The translations under genes were made by a program, and so were the position numbers. From Flavobacterium restrictum (GTDB lineage: Bacteria > Bacteroidota > Bacteroidia > Flavobacteriales > Flavobacteriaceae), in the NCBI RefSeq assembly GCF_007097245.1, contig NZ_VJZT01000001.1:248001-312000 (forward strand): a DNA stretch of 64,000 nt. The letters run 5' to 3'. The first letter of the stretch is position 1. Every line of letters starts with the position of its first letter. The notes under the pieces were generated by a model that made no database searches, was not told the DNA's origin, and saw only the letters and a list, made by a program, of their open reading frames with translations. Below are positions 1 to 8,227 of the stretch, in pieces.

Positions 1-62
1 ACGATTGGCCTGTTTGGAAGGAAATGTTTCCACATTACATATCACGAATTAAATTTTTCTAA
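1..62 (+). CDS. C-terminal end of an unidentified gene (partial)
   Basis: The third frame is open from the window edge to a TAA at 60-62 and would encode a 19-residue tail ending in SRIKFF. It ends 55 bases before the ATP-grasp gene and on the same strand, so it may be the preceding gene of the amidoligase cluster. The fragment is too short to identify. The other two frames also close within the first 70 bases, so the frame choice rests only on its protein-like composition. Confidence 0.35.
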   Translation, partial: DWPVWKEMFPHYISRIKFF

Positions 63-117
63 CCATTGACTTTGTTATTTTTTTTGATTAATAACAGCGT
101 TTTTTAACCGTATAAAA

Positions 118-1065
118 ATGAAAAAAATTGGAATTTTATTTGGAATGGAAGACACCTTTCCACAAGCATTTATTGATAAAGTAAATTCAAAAAACGAAAA
201 AGACATCATTGCCGAAGCCGTTTCGATAGACAAAGTAGTTCAAAATAAAGATGGCGAATATGCTGTAATTATTGACCGGATTTCGCAAGACGTTCCGTTT
301 TATCGCGCCTATCTCAAAAACGCTGCTTTAACGGGAACGAACGTAATTAACAACCCCTTTTGGTGGAGTGCCGATGACAAGTTTTTCAATAATGCTTTGG
401 CGGATACGCTGGGGGTACCTTTGCCCAACACGGTGATTCTTCCCTCGGCTGAACATCCTACGGATACCACTGGAAAATCCTTTAGAAACCTAAAATACCC
501 AATGGATTGGGAAGGAATTTTTGATTATATTGGTTTTCCTGCTTACATGAAACCCTATGCTGGCGGCGGTTGGAAAAACGTGTACCGATTAGAAAACAAA
601 GAAGAATTCTGGGAAAAACACCAAGAAACAGGACAATTAGTGATGATGTTACAGGAAGAAATTGTTTTTACCGAGTATTTCAGAGTCTATTGTTTAGGTT
701 GCAAAGCGGTGCGAATCATGCAATACGAACCTAGAAATCCGCATCATTTGCGTTACGTCTTGGACGGCCCTCCAGTCGATAAAAAATTAATAGCAACTAT
801 AAAAGACTATACTTTAAGATTGTGTAAAGGATTAGGATATGATTTCAATACCGTAGAATTTGCCGTTCGTGACGGTATTCCGTACGCTATTGATTTTGGA
901 AATCCAGCTCCAGATGCCGATATTAATTCGGTTGGACAAGAAAATTTTGACTGGGTTGTAGAAGAAGCTGCAAAAATGGCCATCGCTGCCGCAAAAAAAC
1001 AAAAACCAGGGAAAATAAATTTAACTTGGGGTACTTTTATGAAAGAGGCTATTGCGGTTAAATAG
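118..1065 (+). CDS. ATP-grasp domain protein (amidoligase cluster)
   Basis: A 315-residue protein of the ATP-grasp fold, the family that activates a carboxylate as acyl-phosphate and joins it to an amine or thiol. The lysine in MKPYAGGGW (about residues 144-152) followed by the Gly-rich loop is the expected nucleotide-binding segment. The block VEFAVRDGIPYAIDFGNP (about 246-263) carries the acidic and Asn residues (E247, D259, N262) that normally hold Mg-ATP. It is the first complete gene of a four-gene run with a GCS2 ligase, a GATase-like protein and a second ATP-grasp-like protein, so a role in making a small peptide-like amide is inferred. The substrate is unknown. D-Ala-D-Ala ligase is a possible automatic label, but the N-terminal half is not typical of Ddl. 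Confidence 0.75.
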   Translation: MKKIGILFGMEDTFPQAFIDKVNSKNEKDIIAEAVSIDKVVQNKDGEYAVIIDRISQDVPFYRAYLKNAALTGTNVINNPFWWSADDKFFNNALADTLGVPLPNTVILPSAEHPTDTTGKSFRNLKYPMDWEGIFDYIGFPAYMKPYAGGGWKNVYRLENKEEFWEKHQETGQLVMMLQEEIVFTEYFRVYCLGCKAVRIMQYEPRNPHHLRYVLDGPPVDKKLIATIKDYTLRLCKGLGYDFNTVEFAVRDGIPYAIDFGNPAPDADINSVGQENFDWVVEEAAKMAIAAAKKQKPGKINLTWGTFMKEAIAVK

Positions 1066-1087
1066 TGCTATTAAAATTTCAAAAAAA

Positions 1088-2194
1088 ATGAAAAAATTAC
1101 CTGTTTTTACACTAGGTGTAGAAGAAGAATATCAAATTATAGATCCTGTTACCAGAGATTTACGCTCGCATTTGTCTAAAATTGTTGATGGTGCCAAAAT
1201 AATTTTGAACGAACAAGTAAAAGCCGAAATGCACCAATCAGTGGTTGAAGTAGGAACTAATATTTGCAAAAGTGTAGCCGAAGCCAAATGCGAAATAAAA
1301 TTCTTGCGGTCAAAAATCGTTGAATTAGCCCAAAAGCAAGATTTAATTGTAGGCGGTGCCGGAACACATCCGTTTTCAAAATGGCAAGATCAACCCATTA
1401 CTGATGATCCACGTTACCACGATATTGTTAATGAGTTGCAAGATGCGGCACGCTCCAATTTGATTTTTGGAATGCACTGCCACGTGGGTATCGAAAACAG
1501 AGAGATAGGATTGCAATTAATGAATCAAGCGACTTATTTCTTGCCTCATATTTTTGCACTTTCGACCAATTCCCCTTTTTGGGAAGGGCGTAAAACAGGT
1601 TATAAATCTTTTAGAACCAAGGTTTTTGACAAATTTCCGAGAACAGGTTTACCCGAGTATTTTGATTCGGTTAGTTCCTATGAAAATTATTTAGAAACAT
1701 TGGTGAAGACCAATTGTATCGATAATCCCAAAAAAATATGGTGGGATTTGCGGTTGCATCCGTTTTATAACACCATCGAGTTTAGGATTTGTGACATGTG
1801 TTTAACCGTTGACGAAACCATTTGTATAGTGGCTATCATTCAAGCTATTGTGGCAAAATTGTACAAACTAAACATGAACAATACCAGTTTTAACATCTAC
1901 CGACTGGCATTAATCAAGGAGAATAAATTTCGAGCTGCCCGTTACGGAATCGATAACAATATGATTGATTTTGGCTTACAAAAAGAAGTAGAAACCAAGT
2001 TGCTTATCCTTGAATTATTAGATTTTATAGACGATGTAGTAGACGAATTAGGAAGTCGTGAGGACATTAATTATGTACATGAAATCCTAAAAAACGGAAC
2101 AGGCGCAGATAAGCAGCTTACTGTTTTTCAGGAAACCAATGATCTCTCTAAAGTTGTTGATTTTATAACCAGCGAATTTACCAAGGGTTTATAA
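1088..2194 (+). CDS. YbdK/GCS2-family carboxylate-amine ligase
   Basis: A 368-residue protein of the glutamate-cysteine ligase 2 family. These enzymes have a glutamine-synthetase-like fold and form gamma-glutamyl-type amides using ATP. The N-terminus MKKLPVFTLGVEEEYQ contains the G-x-E-x-E-like metal-binding strand that opens YbdK proteins, and FGMHCHVGIE (about residues 130-140) is the conserved histidine motif. An in-frame upstream ATG at 1052 would overlap the previous gene and add 12 basic residues. I chose 1088 because the family begins at MKKLP and because it leaves a 22-base gap. YbdK of E. coli has weak glutamate-cysteine ligase activity, but its true substrate is unsettled. Here the neighbours suggest it works with the two ATP-grasp proteins on one product. 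Confidence 0.85.
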   Translation: MKKLPVFTLGVEEEYQIIDPVTRDLRSHLSKIVDGAKIILNEQVKAEMHQSVVEVGTNICKSVAEAKCEIKFLRSKIVELAQKQDLIVGGAGTHPFSKWQDQPITDDPRYHDIVNELQDAARSNLIFGMHCHVGIENREIGLQLMNQATYFLPHIFALSTNSPFWEGRKTGYKSFRTKVFDKFPRTGLPEYFDSVSSYENYLETLVKTNCIDNPKKIWWDLRLHPFYNTIEFRICDMCLTVDETICIVAIIQAIVAKLYKLNMNNTSFNIYRLALIKENKFRAARYGIDNNMIDFGLQKEVETKLLILELLDFIDDVVDELGSREDINYVHEILKNGTGADKQLTVFQETNDLSKVVDFITSEFTKGL

Positions 2195-2204
2195 AAATAT
2201 CAAG

Positions 2205-2212
2205 TAACTTTG
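2205..2212 (+). promoter_or_regulatory. Possible -7 element inside the amidoligase cluster
   Basis: TAACTTTG matches the Bacteroidota -7 consensus TAnnTTTG exactly and lies 24 bases before the ATG of the GATase-like gene. No convincing TTG -33 box stands 17-23 bases upstream. It may give the last two genes separate transcription. Confidence 0.35.
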
Positions 2213-2235
2213 CAACTGTTTTTAAAGCCTAAAAA

Positions 2236-3066
2236 ATGAGTTCAAAAAGTATAAAAATAGCCTTATTAGACATGTATAATGGCGAACCCAATCAAGGGAT
2301 GCGCTGTATTATAGCTATTATCAATAGATTTACGCCCGTTGTTAGTTTTGAAATTTTTGACGTTAGAGGGAAATGTGAATTGCCTAAAATAGATAAATTT
2401 GATATTTATATTTCATCAGGCGGTCCAGGAAATCCGCTTCTTGGCGACGGCGATTGGGATATGAAATATTATGACTTCATCGATTCGCTAAACAAATGGA
2501 ACACCGAAAACCAAATCAAAAAACACGTTTTGTTTATTTGTCATTCGTTTCAAATGGCGTGTAAACATTTTGGTCTAGCCGAAATAACCAAAAGAAACGA
2601 CACCTCATTTGGAGTAATGACCATTCATAAAACGAAAGAAGGACTTTTAGATCCGCTTTTTGAAGGGCTTGCAGATCCATTTTATGCCATCGATTCTAGA
2701 GATTATCAAGTGGTACAACCCAAATTAAGTGTTTTTGCCAAAAAAGGAGCCAAAATACTGTCATTGGAAAAAATTAGAGATCACGTGCAATACGAACGTG
2801 CTATTATGGCGGTGCGTTTTACCAATTATTTTGTAGGAACACAATTTCATCCCGAAGCAGATCCCATTAGTTTTATTATGCATTTGCGAAACAAAGAATC
2901 GAAAGAAAAAATTAGAAACATGAAAGGAAAACGTAAGTTTAGAAACATGCTCGAAGATCTAGTTGACGATGATAAAATATACCGAACGAACGAAACGCTA
3001 ATTCCCAATTTTCTTCGTATTGCCATAAATGACTTGATGAAAACCAAAAAAATCCTGTCCAATTAA
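2236..3066 (+). CDS. Class I glutamine amidotransferase-like protein
   Basis: A 276-residue class I GATase-fold protein. The oxyanion-hole strand reads ISSGGPGNP (about 59-67). The nucleophile elbow is FICHSFQM with Cys102, and the catalytic His-Glu pair is in FHPEAD (His205, Glu207), so the triad is intact. The elbow lacks the usual Gly-x-Cys-x-Gly spacing. Class I folds can either feed ammonia from glutamine to a synthetase or hydrolyse gamma-glutamyl bonds, as PuuD does. Next to three ligases both are plausible, for example ammonia supply or editing/removal of a gamma-glutamyl protecting group. The C-terminal 60 residues after the HPE motif are rich in Lys and Arg and look like an extension. 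Confidence 0.8.
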   Translation: MSSKSIKIALLDMYNGEPNQGMRCIIAIINRFTPVVSFEIFDVRGKCELPKIDKFDIYISSGGPGNPLLGDGDWDMKYYDFIDSLNKWNTENQIKKHVLFICHSFQMACKHFGLAEITKRNDTSFGVMTIHKTKEGLLDPLFEGLADPFYAIDSRDYQVVQPKLSVFAKKGAKILSLEKIRDHVQYERAIMAVRFTNYFVGTQFHPEADPISFIMHLRNKESKEKIRNMKGKRKFRNMLEDLVDDDKIYRTNETLIPNFLRIAINDLMKTKKILSN

Positions 3067-3081
3067 TACAATCCCAATCGT

Positions 3082-4272
3082 ATGATTCCAAAATATCGGG
3101 AGCTTTTTAATGCCCAATTTACCGACCAAAAATATCAAGATTTCAAAAATGATATTGCTTCCGATTTTGATTATATGCCTACTTTTAGAATAGGTGAAAC
3201 TCCTTTTTTTATTTCTAGAGAGTTAAAAGAACAATTAATAGAAGGTTGTAACGAAGTGATAGCTTTAATTCAACAAGATAACTTTAAAGAATTAACAAAC
3301 AAATCATTAGAACTCAACACTAAAGTACCTAATGAAGATGAACATACTACTTTTTTGGCAATTGATTTTGGAATTTGTGAAGAAGATGGTCATGTGATTC
3401 CAAAATTAATCGAAGTTCAGGGCTTTCCTACTTTATACAATTATCAAGTCAATTTGTTTGAAAAATTCAAAAAACAATACCAGTTTTTAGAAACAGTAAC
3501 CCCTTTTATAAATGGAATTGATGCGCAAGAATACAACGCTATTTTAGAATCTGTTATTTGTAACAATCACCCAAAGGAAAACGTCATTTTGCTCGAAATA
3601 GAACCCGAAAAGCAAAATACCAAAATTGATTTTTTGTATTGCCACAAAGACCTTGGTATTCCCGTTATTTGCGTGACCGAAATCATTAAAAAAGGAAACC
3701 AGCTCTTTTACAAGAATGAGTTTGGAATAGAAATTCTGGTAAAACGCATTTACAATCGTGTAATTTTTGACGAACTCAATCTACGCACGGATTTAAAATT
3801 AAATTTTAGTTTTTCAGATGAATTAGATTTGGAATGGGCGGGACATCCCAATTGGTTTTTTCGAATTAGTAAATTTATTTTGCCTCTTCTCAAAGGAAAA
3901 TATTTTATCGAAACTACACTTTTGAGCGACTTAAAAGTAATTCCTGAAGATTTAGAAAATTACGTTTTGAAACCCTTATTTTCATTCTCTGGTTCAGGCG
4001 TTATTTTTCATGTTAAAAAAGAGGATATTGAAGCGGTAGTTGATAAAGAATTATATATTTTGCAAAAAAAAGTAAATTATATTCCCATTGTACAATCTCC
4101 TGATGGCAAAGTAAAAGCCGAAGTTAGAATGCTTTGTGTTTGGAAAAAAGAGGCTGTTGCTCCCACCTTACTTTGCAATTTAGTCCGGTTGAGTCGTGGC
4201 GAAATGATTGGCGTTAAATTCAACAAAGACAAAGATTGGGTTGGAGGAACGCTTGGTTTATTTGAACAGTAA
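3082..4272 (+). CDS. ATP-grasp-like protein, distal gene of amidoligase cluster
   Basis: A 396-residue soluble protein starting 15 bases after the GATase stop. The segment ENYVLKPLFSFSGSGV (about 292-307) looks like the ATP-binding lysine and Gly/Ser-rich loop of ATP-grasp enzymes, and VKAEVRMLCVW (about 343-353) could carry the following catalytic strand. An earlier segment, FLAIDFGICEEDGHVIPKLIEVQG (about 91-114), resembles the metal-binding end of the fold. That would put it before the nucleotide loop, as in circularly permuted or glutathionylspermidine-synthase-like ATP-grasps. I do not recognise the family with certainty. The gene order indicates a second ligation step in the same pathway. 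Confidence 0.6.
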   Translation: MIPKYRELFNAQFTDQKYQDFKNDIASDFDYMPTFRIGETPFFISRELKEQLIEGCNEVIALIQQDNFKELTNKSLELNTKVPNEDEHTTFLAIDFGICEEDGHVIPKLIEVQGFPTLYNYQVNLFEKFKKQYQFLETVTPFINGIDAQEYNAILESVICNNHPKENVILLEIEPEKQNTKIDFLYCHKDLGIPVICVTEIIKKGNQLFYKNEFGIEILVKRIYNRVIFDELNLRTDLKLNFSFSDELDLEWAGHPNWFFRISKFILPLLKGKYFIETTLLSDLKVIPEDLENYVLKPLFSFSGSGVIFHVKKEDIEAVVDKELYILQKKVNYIPIVQSPDGKVKAEVRMLCVWKKEAVAPTLLCNLVRLSRGEMIGVKFNKDKDWVGGTLGLFEQ

Positions 4273-4701
4273 ACCCTTGTTTGTGGTTCATAAATCGATT
4301 TTCATAGTAGTTTTCGAAATTAAAACCTTTCATTTTGAGCGCATTCAGCTGGACAAAAATGAATGTTTTTTTTCTTATTACGTCATTTTAACGCATTGAA
4401 AACCAAAAATCGATTGCGTATCTGTTTTTTAACATGAAAAAACATTTAAAAACAACAACAAAAAGCTAATTTTTGATTACTTCCTTTTGCAAAAAGATGC
4501 GTTTTTGGTAGTTTTTTTTCAAAAACCTTAAAAAATACCCTCCATTATTCAAACTAATTCCTTAAAAAGGTGCAAATTATTCAATTGTAATAATAATTTA
4601 ACAACTATTAAATGATTATTGCTGAAATTTATTTATTATTGTAATGATATACTAATTACATATTATTCAATAATTAATTCATACAATTAATAATTTAGCA
4701 A
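4273..4701. other. 429-base intergenic stretch without a gene
   Basis: This very AT-rich spacer separates the amidoligase cluster from the 3-keto-glycoside cluster. I see no perfect TAnnTTTG box, no strong terminator hairpin and no RNA gene. An open frame over 4208-4399 overlaps the end of the preceding gene and has no coding character. The promoter of the ten-gene cluster probably lies here but cannot be pointed to. Confidence 0.6.
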
Positions 4702-5265
4702 ATGAATAGACGACAAGCACTAAAAAATGTTGCCTTTTTGATGGGAGGTGCCATTTCTGCAACCACTATGGGGGTTTTGTTTGAAAGTTTTACAGTACCT
4801 GAAAAGGAAAAAAACTTTATCACTTTTTCGGCTTCAGATGAAGAAACTTTAGCTGAGTTTGCCGAAATTATAATTCCAACTACTACATCATCTGCTGGGG
4901 CAAAAGCTGCTGGATTGGGTGCTTTTATTCCCATGATGGTAAGGGATTGTTATCCTGCTAAAATGCAAGAAATTTTCGCCAATGGACTCCAAGCGATGAA
5001 TGAAAGATGCACCAAAGAATTCAACAAGAGTTTTATATCGCTTACTACAGCAGAACGGGTACAAATTGTAACCGAACTTAAAGACGAAGCTTTAGCGGCA
5101 AACAAAACCCCTTCGTTTTTTATAATAGCCAGAGATTTAACTATTTTAGGCTATTTCTCTTCAGAAATTGGTTGTACCGCAGCTCGAGAATACCTGCCTG
5201 TTCCAGGACGTTATGATGGTAGCGCTCCCTATTCGCCAGGGCAAAAAGCATGGGCAACCAACTAA
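4702..5265 (+). CDS. Gluconate 2-dehydrogenase subunit 3-family protein, likely Tat-borne small subunit of a glucoside 3-dehydrogenase
   Basis: A 187-residue protein of the gluconate_2-dh3 family, the small (gamma) subunit that accompanies membrane- or periplasm-bound GMC dehydrogenases. It opens with NRRQALKN and a hydrophobic stretch to about residue 30, a twin-arginine signal. Family knowledge says this subunit carries the flavoprotein, which lacks its own signal, across the membrane as a hitchhiker. The GMC gene follows after 55 bases and a cytochrome c gene is four genes downstream. These three components make up glucoside 3-dehydrogenases of the Agrobacterium/Rhizobium type, and an enzyme of that activity was also purified from Flavobacterium saccharophilum. 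Assignment to a sugar 3-dehydrogenase rather than a polyol or gluconate enzyme is inferred from the neighbours. Confidence 0.82.
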   Translation: MNRRQALKNVAFLMGGAISATTMGVLFESFTVPEKEKNFITFSASDEETLAEFAEIIIPTTTSSAGAKAAGLGAFIPMMVRDCYPAKMQEIFANGLQAMNERCTKEFNKSFISLTTAERVQIVTELKDEALAANKTPSFFIIARDLTILGYFSSEIGCTAAREYLPVPGRYDGSAPYSPGQKAWATN

Positions 5266-5320
5266 TATTATTTTGTATACAAGTTTTCAATAATTTTTGA
5301 ATTTAAAAAAAATACGACAC

Positions 5321-7024
5321 GTGAATATAAATACGGATTTAAAAAAACAAAATACCTACGATGCAATTGTAGTTGGTTCAGGTATTAGCGGTGGTTGGGC
5401 CGCAAAGGAACTTACCGAAAAAGGACTTAAAGTCTTGATGCTTGAACGTGGAATGAACATTGAACACATCAAAGATTACGATTCGGCGATGAAAAGTCCT
5501 TGGGAATTTGAGCACGCAGGAAAACTTACCGAAGAGCAAAAACGCACCCATCCAGTTCAAACTCGAGATTATCCTTATAATGAAGCAACCGAAAAATGGT
5601 GGGTAAATGATTTAGAATGTCCCTACACCGAAGACAAGCGTTTTGACTGGTACAGGGGCTTTCATGTTGGAGGAAAATCACTGATGTGGGGTCGCCAAAG
5701 TTACCGTTTTAGTGACCATAATTTTGAGGATAATGCCAAAGACGGACATGGAAACGATTGGCCTATTCGTTACAAAGACATTTCGCCTTGGTACGATTAT
5801 GCCGAAAAATTTATAGGCGTAAGTGGGCAAAATGAGAACTGGCCGCTATTGCCAGACGGGCATTTTCTGCCTCCAATGGATTTGAATTGTGTCGAGAAAT
5901 CTGTAAAAGAACGCATAGAAAAGCAGTATAATAAATCCCGTATTCTTACCATTGGTCGTACGGCAAACCTAACGGTACCGCACAATGGTCGTGGCAATTG
6001 CCAGTATCGAAATTTATGCAGCAGAGGTTGTCCTTTTGGAGCATATTTCAGTACGCAATCGTCTACTCTTCCAGCGGCAATGGCTACAAAGCGACTTACC
6101 GTTCGACCGTATTCAATTGTAAATCATATTATTTATGATAAGGACACCAAAAAAGCAAAAGGAGTTATGGTCATTGATGCCGAAACTAACGAAACAATGG
6201 AATTTTATGCCAAAATCGTTTTTGTGAACGGCTCTACTTTGGGGTCAACTTTTGTTTTATTGAACTCTACTTCCGAGGCGCATCCCACAGGACTAGGAAA
6301 CGGAAGCGGTCAACTAGGTCATAATTTAATGGATCACCATTTCCGTTGTGGTGCCGAAGGAAGTGCCGAAGGATTTGAAGATAAATACACTTATGGAAGA
6401 CGCGCCAATGGAATCTACATTCCAAGATACCAAAACATTGGGAATGATAAACGCGATTATTTACGTGGTTTTGGTTATCAAGGTGGTGCGAGCAGAGGTT
6501 CGTGGCACAAAGAAGTAGCGGAGTTGGCTTTTGGTCAAAACTTCAAAGAAACCATGTCACTTCCTGCCGATTCTTGGAGTATGGGATTAGGCGGTTTTGG
6601 TGAAATGCTTCCTTATTACGAAAATAAGGTTTATATCGACCATACCAAAAAAGACAAATGGGGACAACCTGTTTTGGCAATTGACTGCGAATACAAAGAA
6701 AACGAAGCCAAAATGCGCGAAGACATGATGAATGATGCCGCCGAAATGCTAGAAGCTGCAGGAATGAAAAATGTAAAAGCATACGACAACGACTGTTATC
6801 CTGGTATGGCAATTCACGAAATGGGTACGGCTCGAATGGGCAACGATCCTAAAACTTCGGTGTTAAATAAATGGAATCAAATGCACGAAGTAAATAATGT
6901 ATTTGTTACTGATGGTTCTTGCATGCCATCTATTGCGTGTCAAAATCCATCGTTAACATTTATGGCATTAACCGCTCGTGCTTGTGATTATGCGGTAAAA
7001 GAATTAAAAAAAGGAAACATTTAG
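5321..7024 (+). CDS. GMC-family FAD oxidoreductase, probable glucoside 3-dehydrogenase catalytic subunit
   Basis: A 567-residue GMC flavoprotein. The dinucleotide-binding motif AIVVGSGISGGWAAKEL sits at about residues 15-31. The Cys-rich segment CQYRNLCSRGCPFGAYFS (around 230-247) resembles the iron-sulfur or redox-site Cys cluster of periplasmic sugar dehydrogenases. The C-terminal part has AIHEMGTARMG and CQNPSLTFMALTARA, supplying the catalytic His and Asn of the family. No signal peptide is present, in keeping with export on the preceding Tat subunit. The start is uncertain: GTG at 5321 gives the natural-looking MNINTDLKKQNTYDAIVVG, while an in-frame TTG at 5297 would add eight residues. 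No ATG is available upstream. The predicted role is oxidising the C3 hydroxyl of a glycoside and passing electrons to the cytochrome c encoded at 9293. Confidence 0.87.
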   Translation: MNINTDLKKQNTYDAIVVGSGISGGWAAKELTEKGLKVLMLERGMNIEHIKDYDSAMKSPWEFEHAGKLTEEQKRTHPVQTRDYPYNEATEKWWVNDLECPYTEDKRFDWYRGFHVGGKSLMWGRQSYRFSDHNFEDNAKDGHGNDWPIRYKDISPWYDYAEKFIGVSGQNENWPLLPDGHFLPPMDLNCVEKSVKERIEKQYNKSRILTIGRTANLTVPHNGRGNCQYRNLCSRGCPFGAYFSTQSSTLPAAMATKRLTVRPYSIVNHIIYDKDTKKAKGVMVIDAETNETMEFYAKIVFVNGSTLGSTFVLLNSTSEAHPTGLGNGSGQLGHNLMDHHFRCGAEGSAEGFEDKYTYGRRANGIYIPRYQNIGNDKRDYLRGFGYQGGASRGSWHKEVAELAFGQNFKETMSLPADSWSMGLGGFGEMLPYYENKVYIDHTKKDKWGQPVLAIDCEYKENEAKMREDMMNDAAEMLEAAGMKNVKAYDNDCYPGMAIHEMGTARMGNDPKTSVLNKWNQMHEVNNVFVTDGSCMPSIACQNPSLTFMALTARACDYAVKELKKGNI

Positions 7025-7035
7025 GTTCAAAAAAC

Positions 7036-8202
7036 ATGAATAGAAAATTAAGAATGGGAATGGTTGGCGGTGGTCAAGACGCTTTTATAGGAGCTATTCA
7101 TCGCCTTGCGGCAAATATGGATGGACTTATCGAATTGAGTTGTGGTGCATTGAGCATTAATCCAGAAATAGCCCTTGCATCAGGAAAAGCCTTGTTTCTT
7201 CCTGAATCAAGAACCTACTTGACGTACCAAGAAATGATTCAAGCCGAAGCTGCTTTGCCTGCCGATGAGCGTATGGATTTTGTAACCATTGTAACGCCAA
7301 ATTTTGCACATTTTGCTCCAGCAATGATGGCTTTGGAATATGGGTTCAATGTTGTAATCGAAAAACCAATCACTTTTTCATCCGAAGAAGCGAAATTACT
7401 GGCGCAAAAAGTAGCGGAAACAGGTTTAATTCTTTGTTTGACCCACACCTATTCCGGTTATCCAATGGTCAAGCAAGCCAAAGCAATGGTGCGAGAAGGA
7501 AAACTTGGTAAAATAAGAAAAGTTTGGGTCGAATACCCGCAAGGTTGGTTGAGTAAATTATCTGAAAGAGAAGGAAATGCACAAGCTGCATGGCGAACTG
7601 ATCCCAAAAAATCAGGTAAAAGTTCGGTTATGGGAGATATAGGAACGCATGCGGCTCATTTGGCAGAATACATTACCGGAGCTGAAATAACCGCAATTTG
7701 TGCTGAATTAAACACATTAGTTGAAGGTCGGATTATGGATGATGATGGTGCTGTTTTATTAAAATTTGATAACGGAGCCAAAGGCGTTTTAATGGCGTCA
7801 CAAGTGGCAGCTGGCGAAGAAAATGCTTTGCGAATTCGCGTATATGGCGAAAAAGGCGGTATCGAATGGTTGCAACACGACCCAAATACGTTACTCGTAA
7901 AATGGCTTGATGAGCCTATGCAAACCTTGCGAGCAGGTTCAAATTACAGTCATTTATCCACATTTGCCACCCATAATTGTAGAACTCCTGGCGGGCATCC
8001 CGAAGGATATCTTGAAGCATTTGCCAATATTTATCGCAATTTTGCTCTAACTTTGGGTTGCAAATTAGACGGAAAAGAACCCACTCCCGAAATGTTAGAT
8101 TTCCCTTCAGTAGCTGATGGAATTCGCGGGATGGCATTTATTGATAATGTGGTAGCCTCATCGCTTTCGGATCAAAAATGGACTCCTTACGTTTTATCAT
8201 AA
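7036..8202 (+). CDS. Gfo/Idh/MocA-family oxidoreductase (cytoplasmic)
   Basis: A 388-residue NAD(P)-dependent sugar oxidoreductase of the Gfo/Idh/MocA family, without a signal peptide. The Rossmann motif is GMVGGGQDAFIGAIHR (about 8-23), the cofactor and catalytic Lys is in EKP (109-111), and GDIGTHAAH (about 200-208) carries the active-site Asp and His. It lies 11 bases after the GMC gene and 25 before a TIM-barrel gene, so it is clearly in the same operon. Family members interconvert a sugar hydroxyl and its keto form. Here it could reduce a 3-keto sugar back to the normal sugar after cleavage and uptake. That direction is inference. Confidence 0.85.
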   Translation: MNRKLRMGMVGGGQDAFIGAIHRLAANMDGLIELSCGALSINPEIALASGKALFLPESRTYLTYQEMIQAEAALPADERMDFVTIVTPNFAHFAPAMMALEYGFNVVIEKPITFSSEEAKLLAQKVAETGLILCLTHTYSGYPMVKQAKAMVREGKLGKIRKVWVEYPQGWLSKLSEREGNAQAAWRTDPKKSGKSSVMGDIGTHAAHLAEYITGAEITAICAELNTLVEGRIMDDDGAVLLKFDNGAKGVLMASQVAAGEENALRIRVYGEKGGIEWLQHDPNTLLVKWLDEPMQTLRAGSNYSHLSTFATHNCRTPGGHPEGYLEAFANIYRNFALTLGCKLDGKEPTPEMLDFPSVADGIRGMAFIDNVVASSLSDQKWTPYVLS

Positions 8203-8227
8203 ATTAGGATATTAGACACCACTCAAT

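Noticed and set aside
4208..4399. 63-residue plus-strand open frame
   Set aside because: It overlaps the end of the ATP-grasp-like gene in another frame, then runs into AT-rich spacer with no family resemblance; chance frame.
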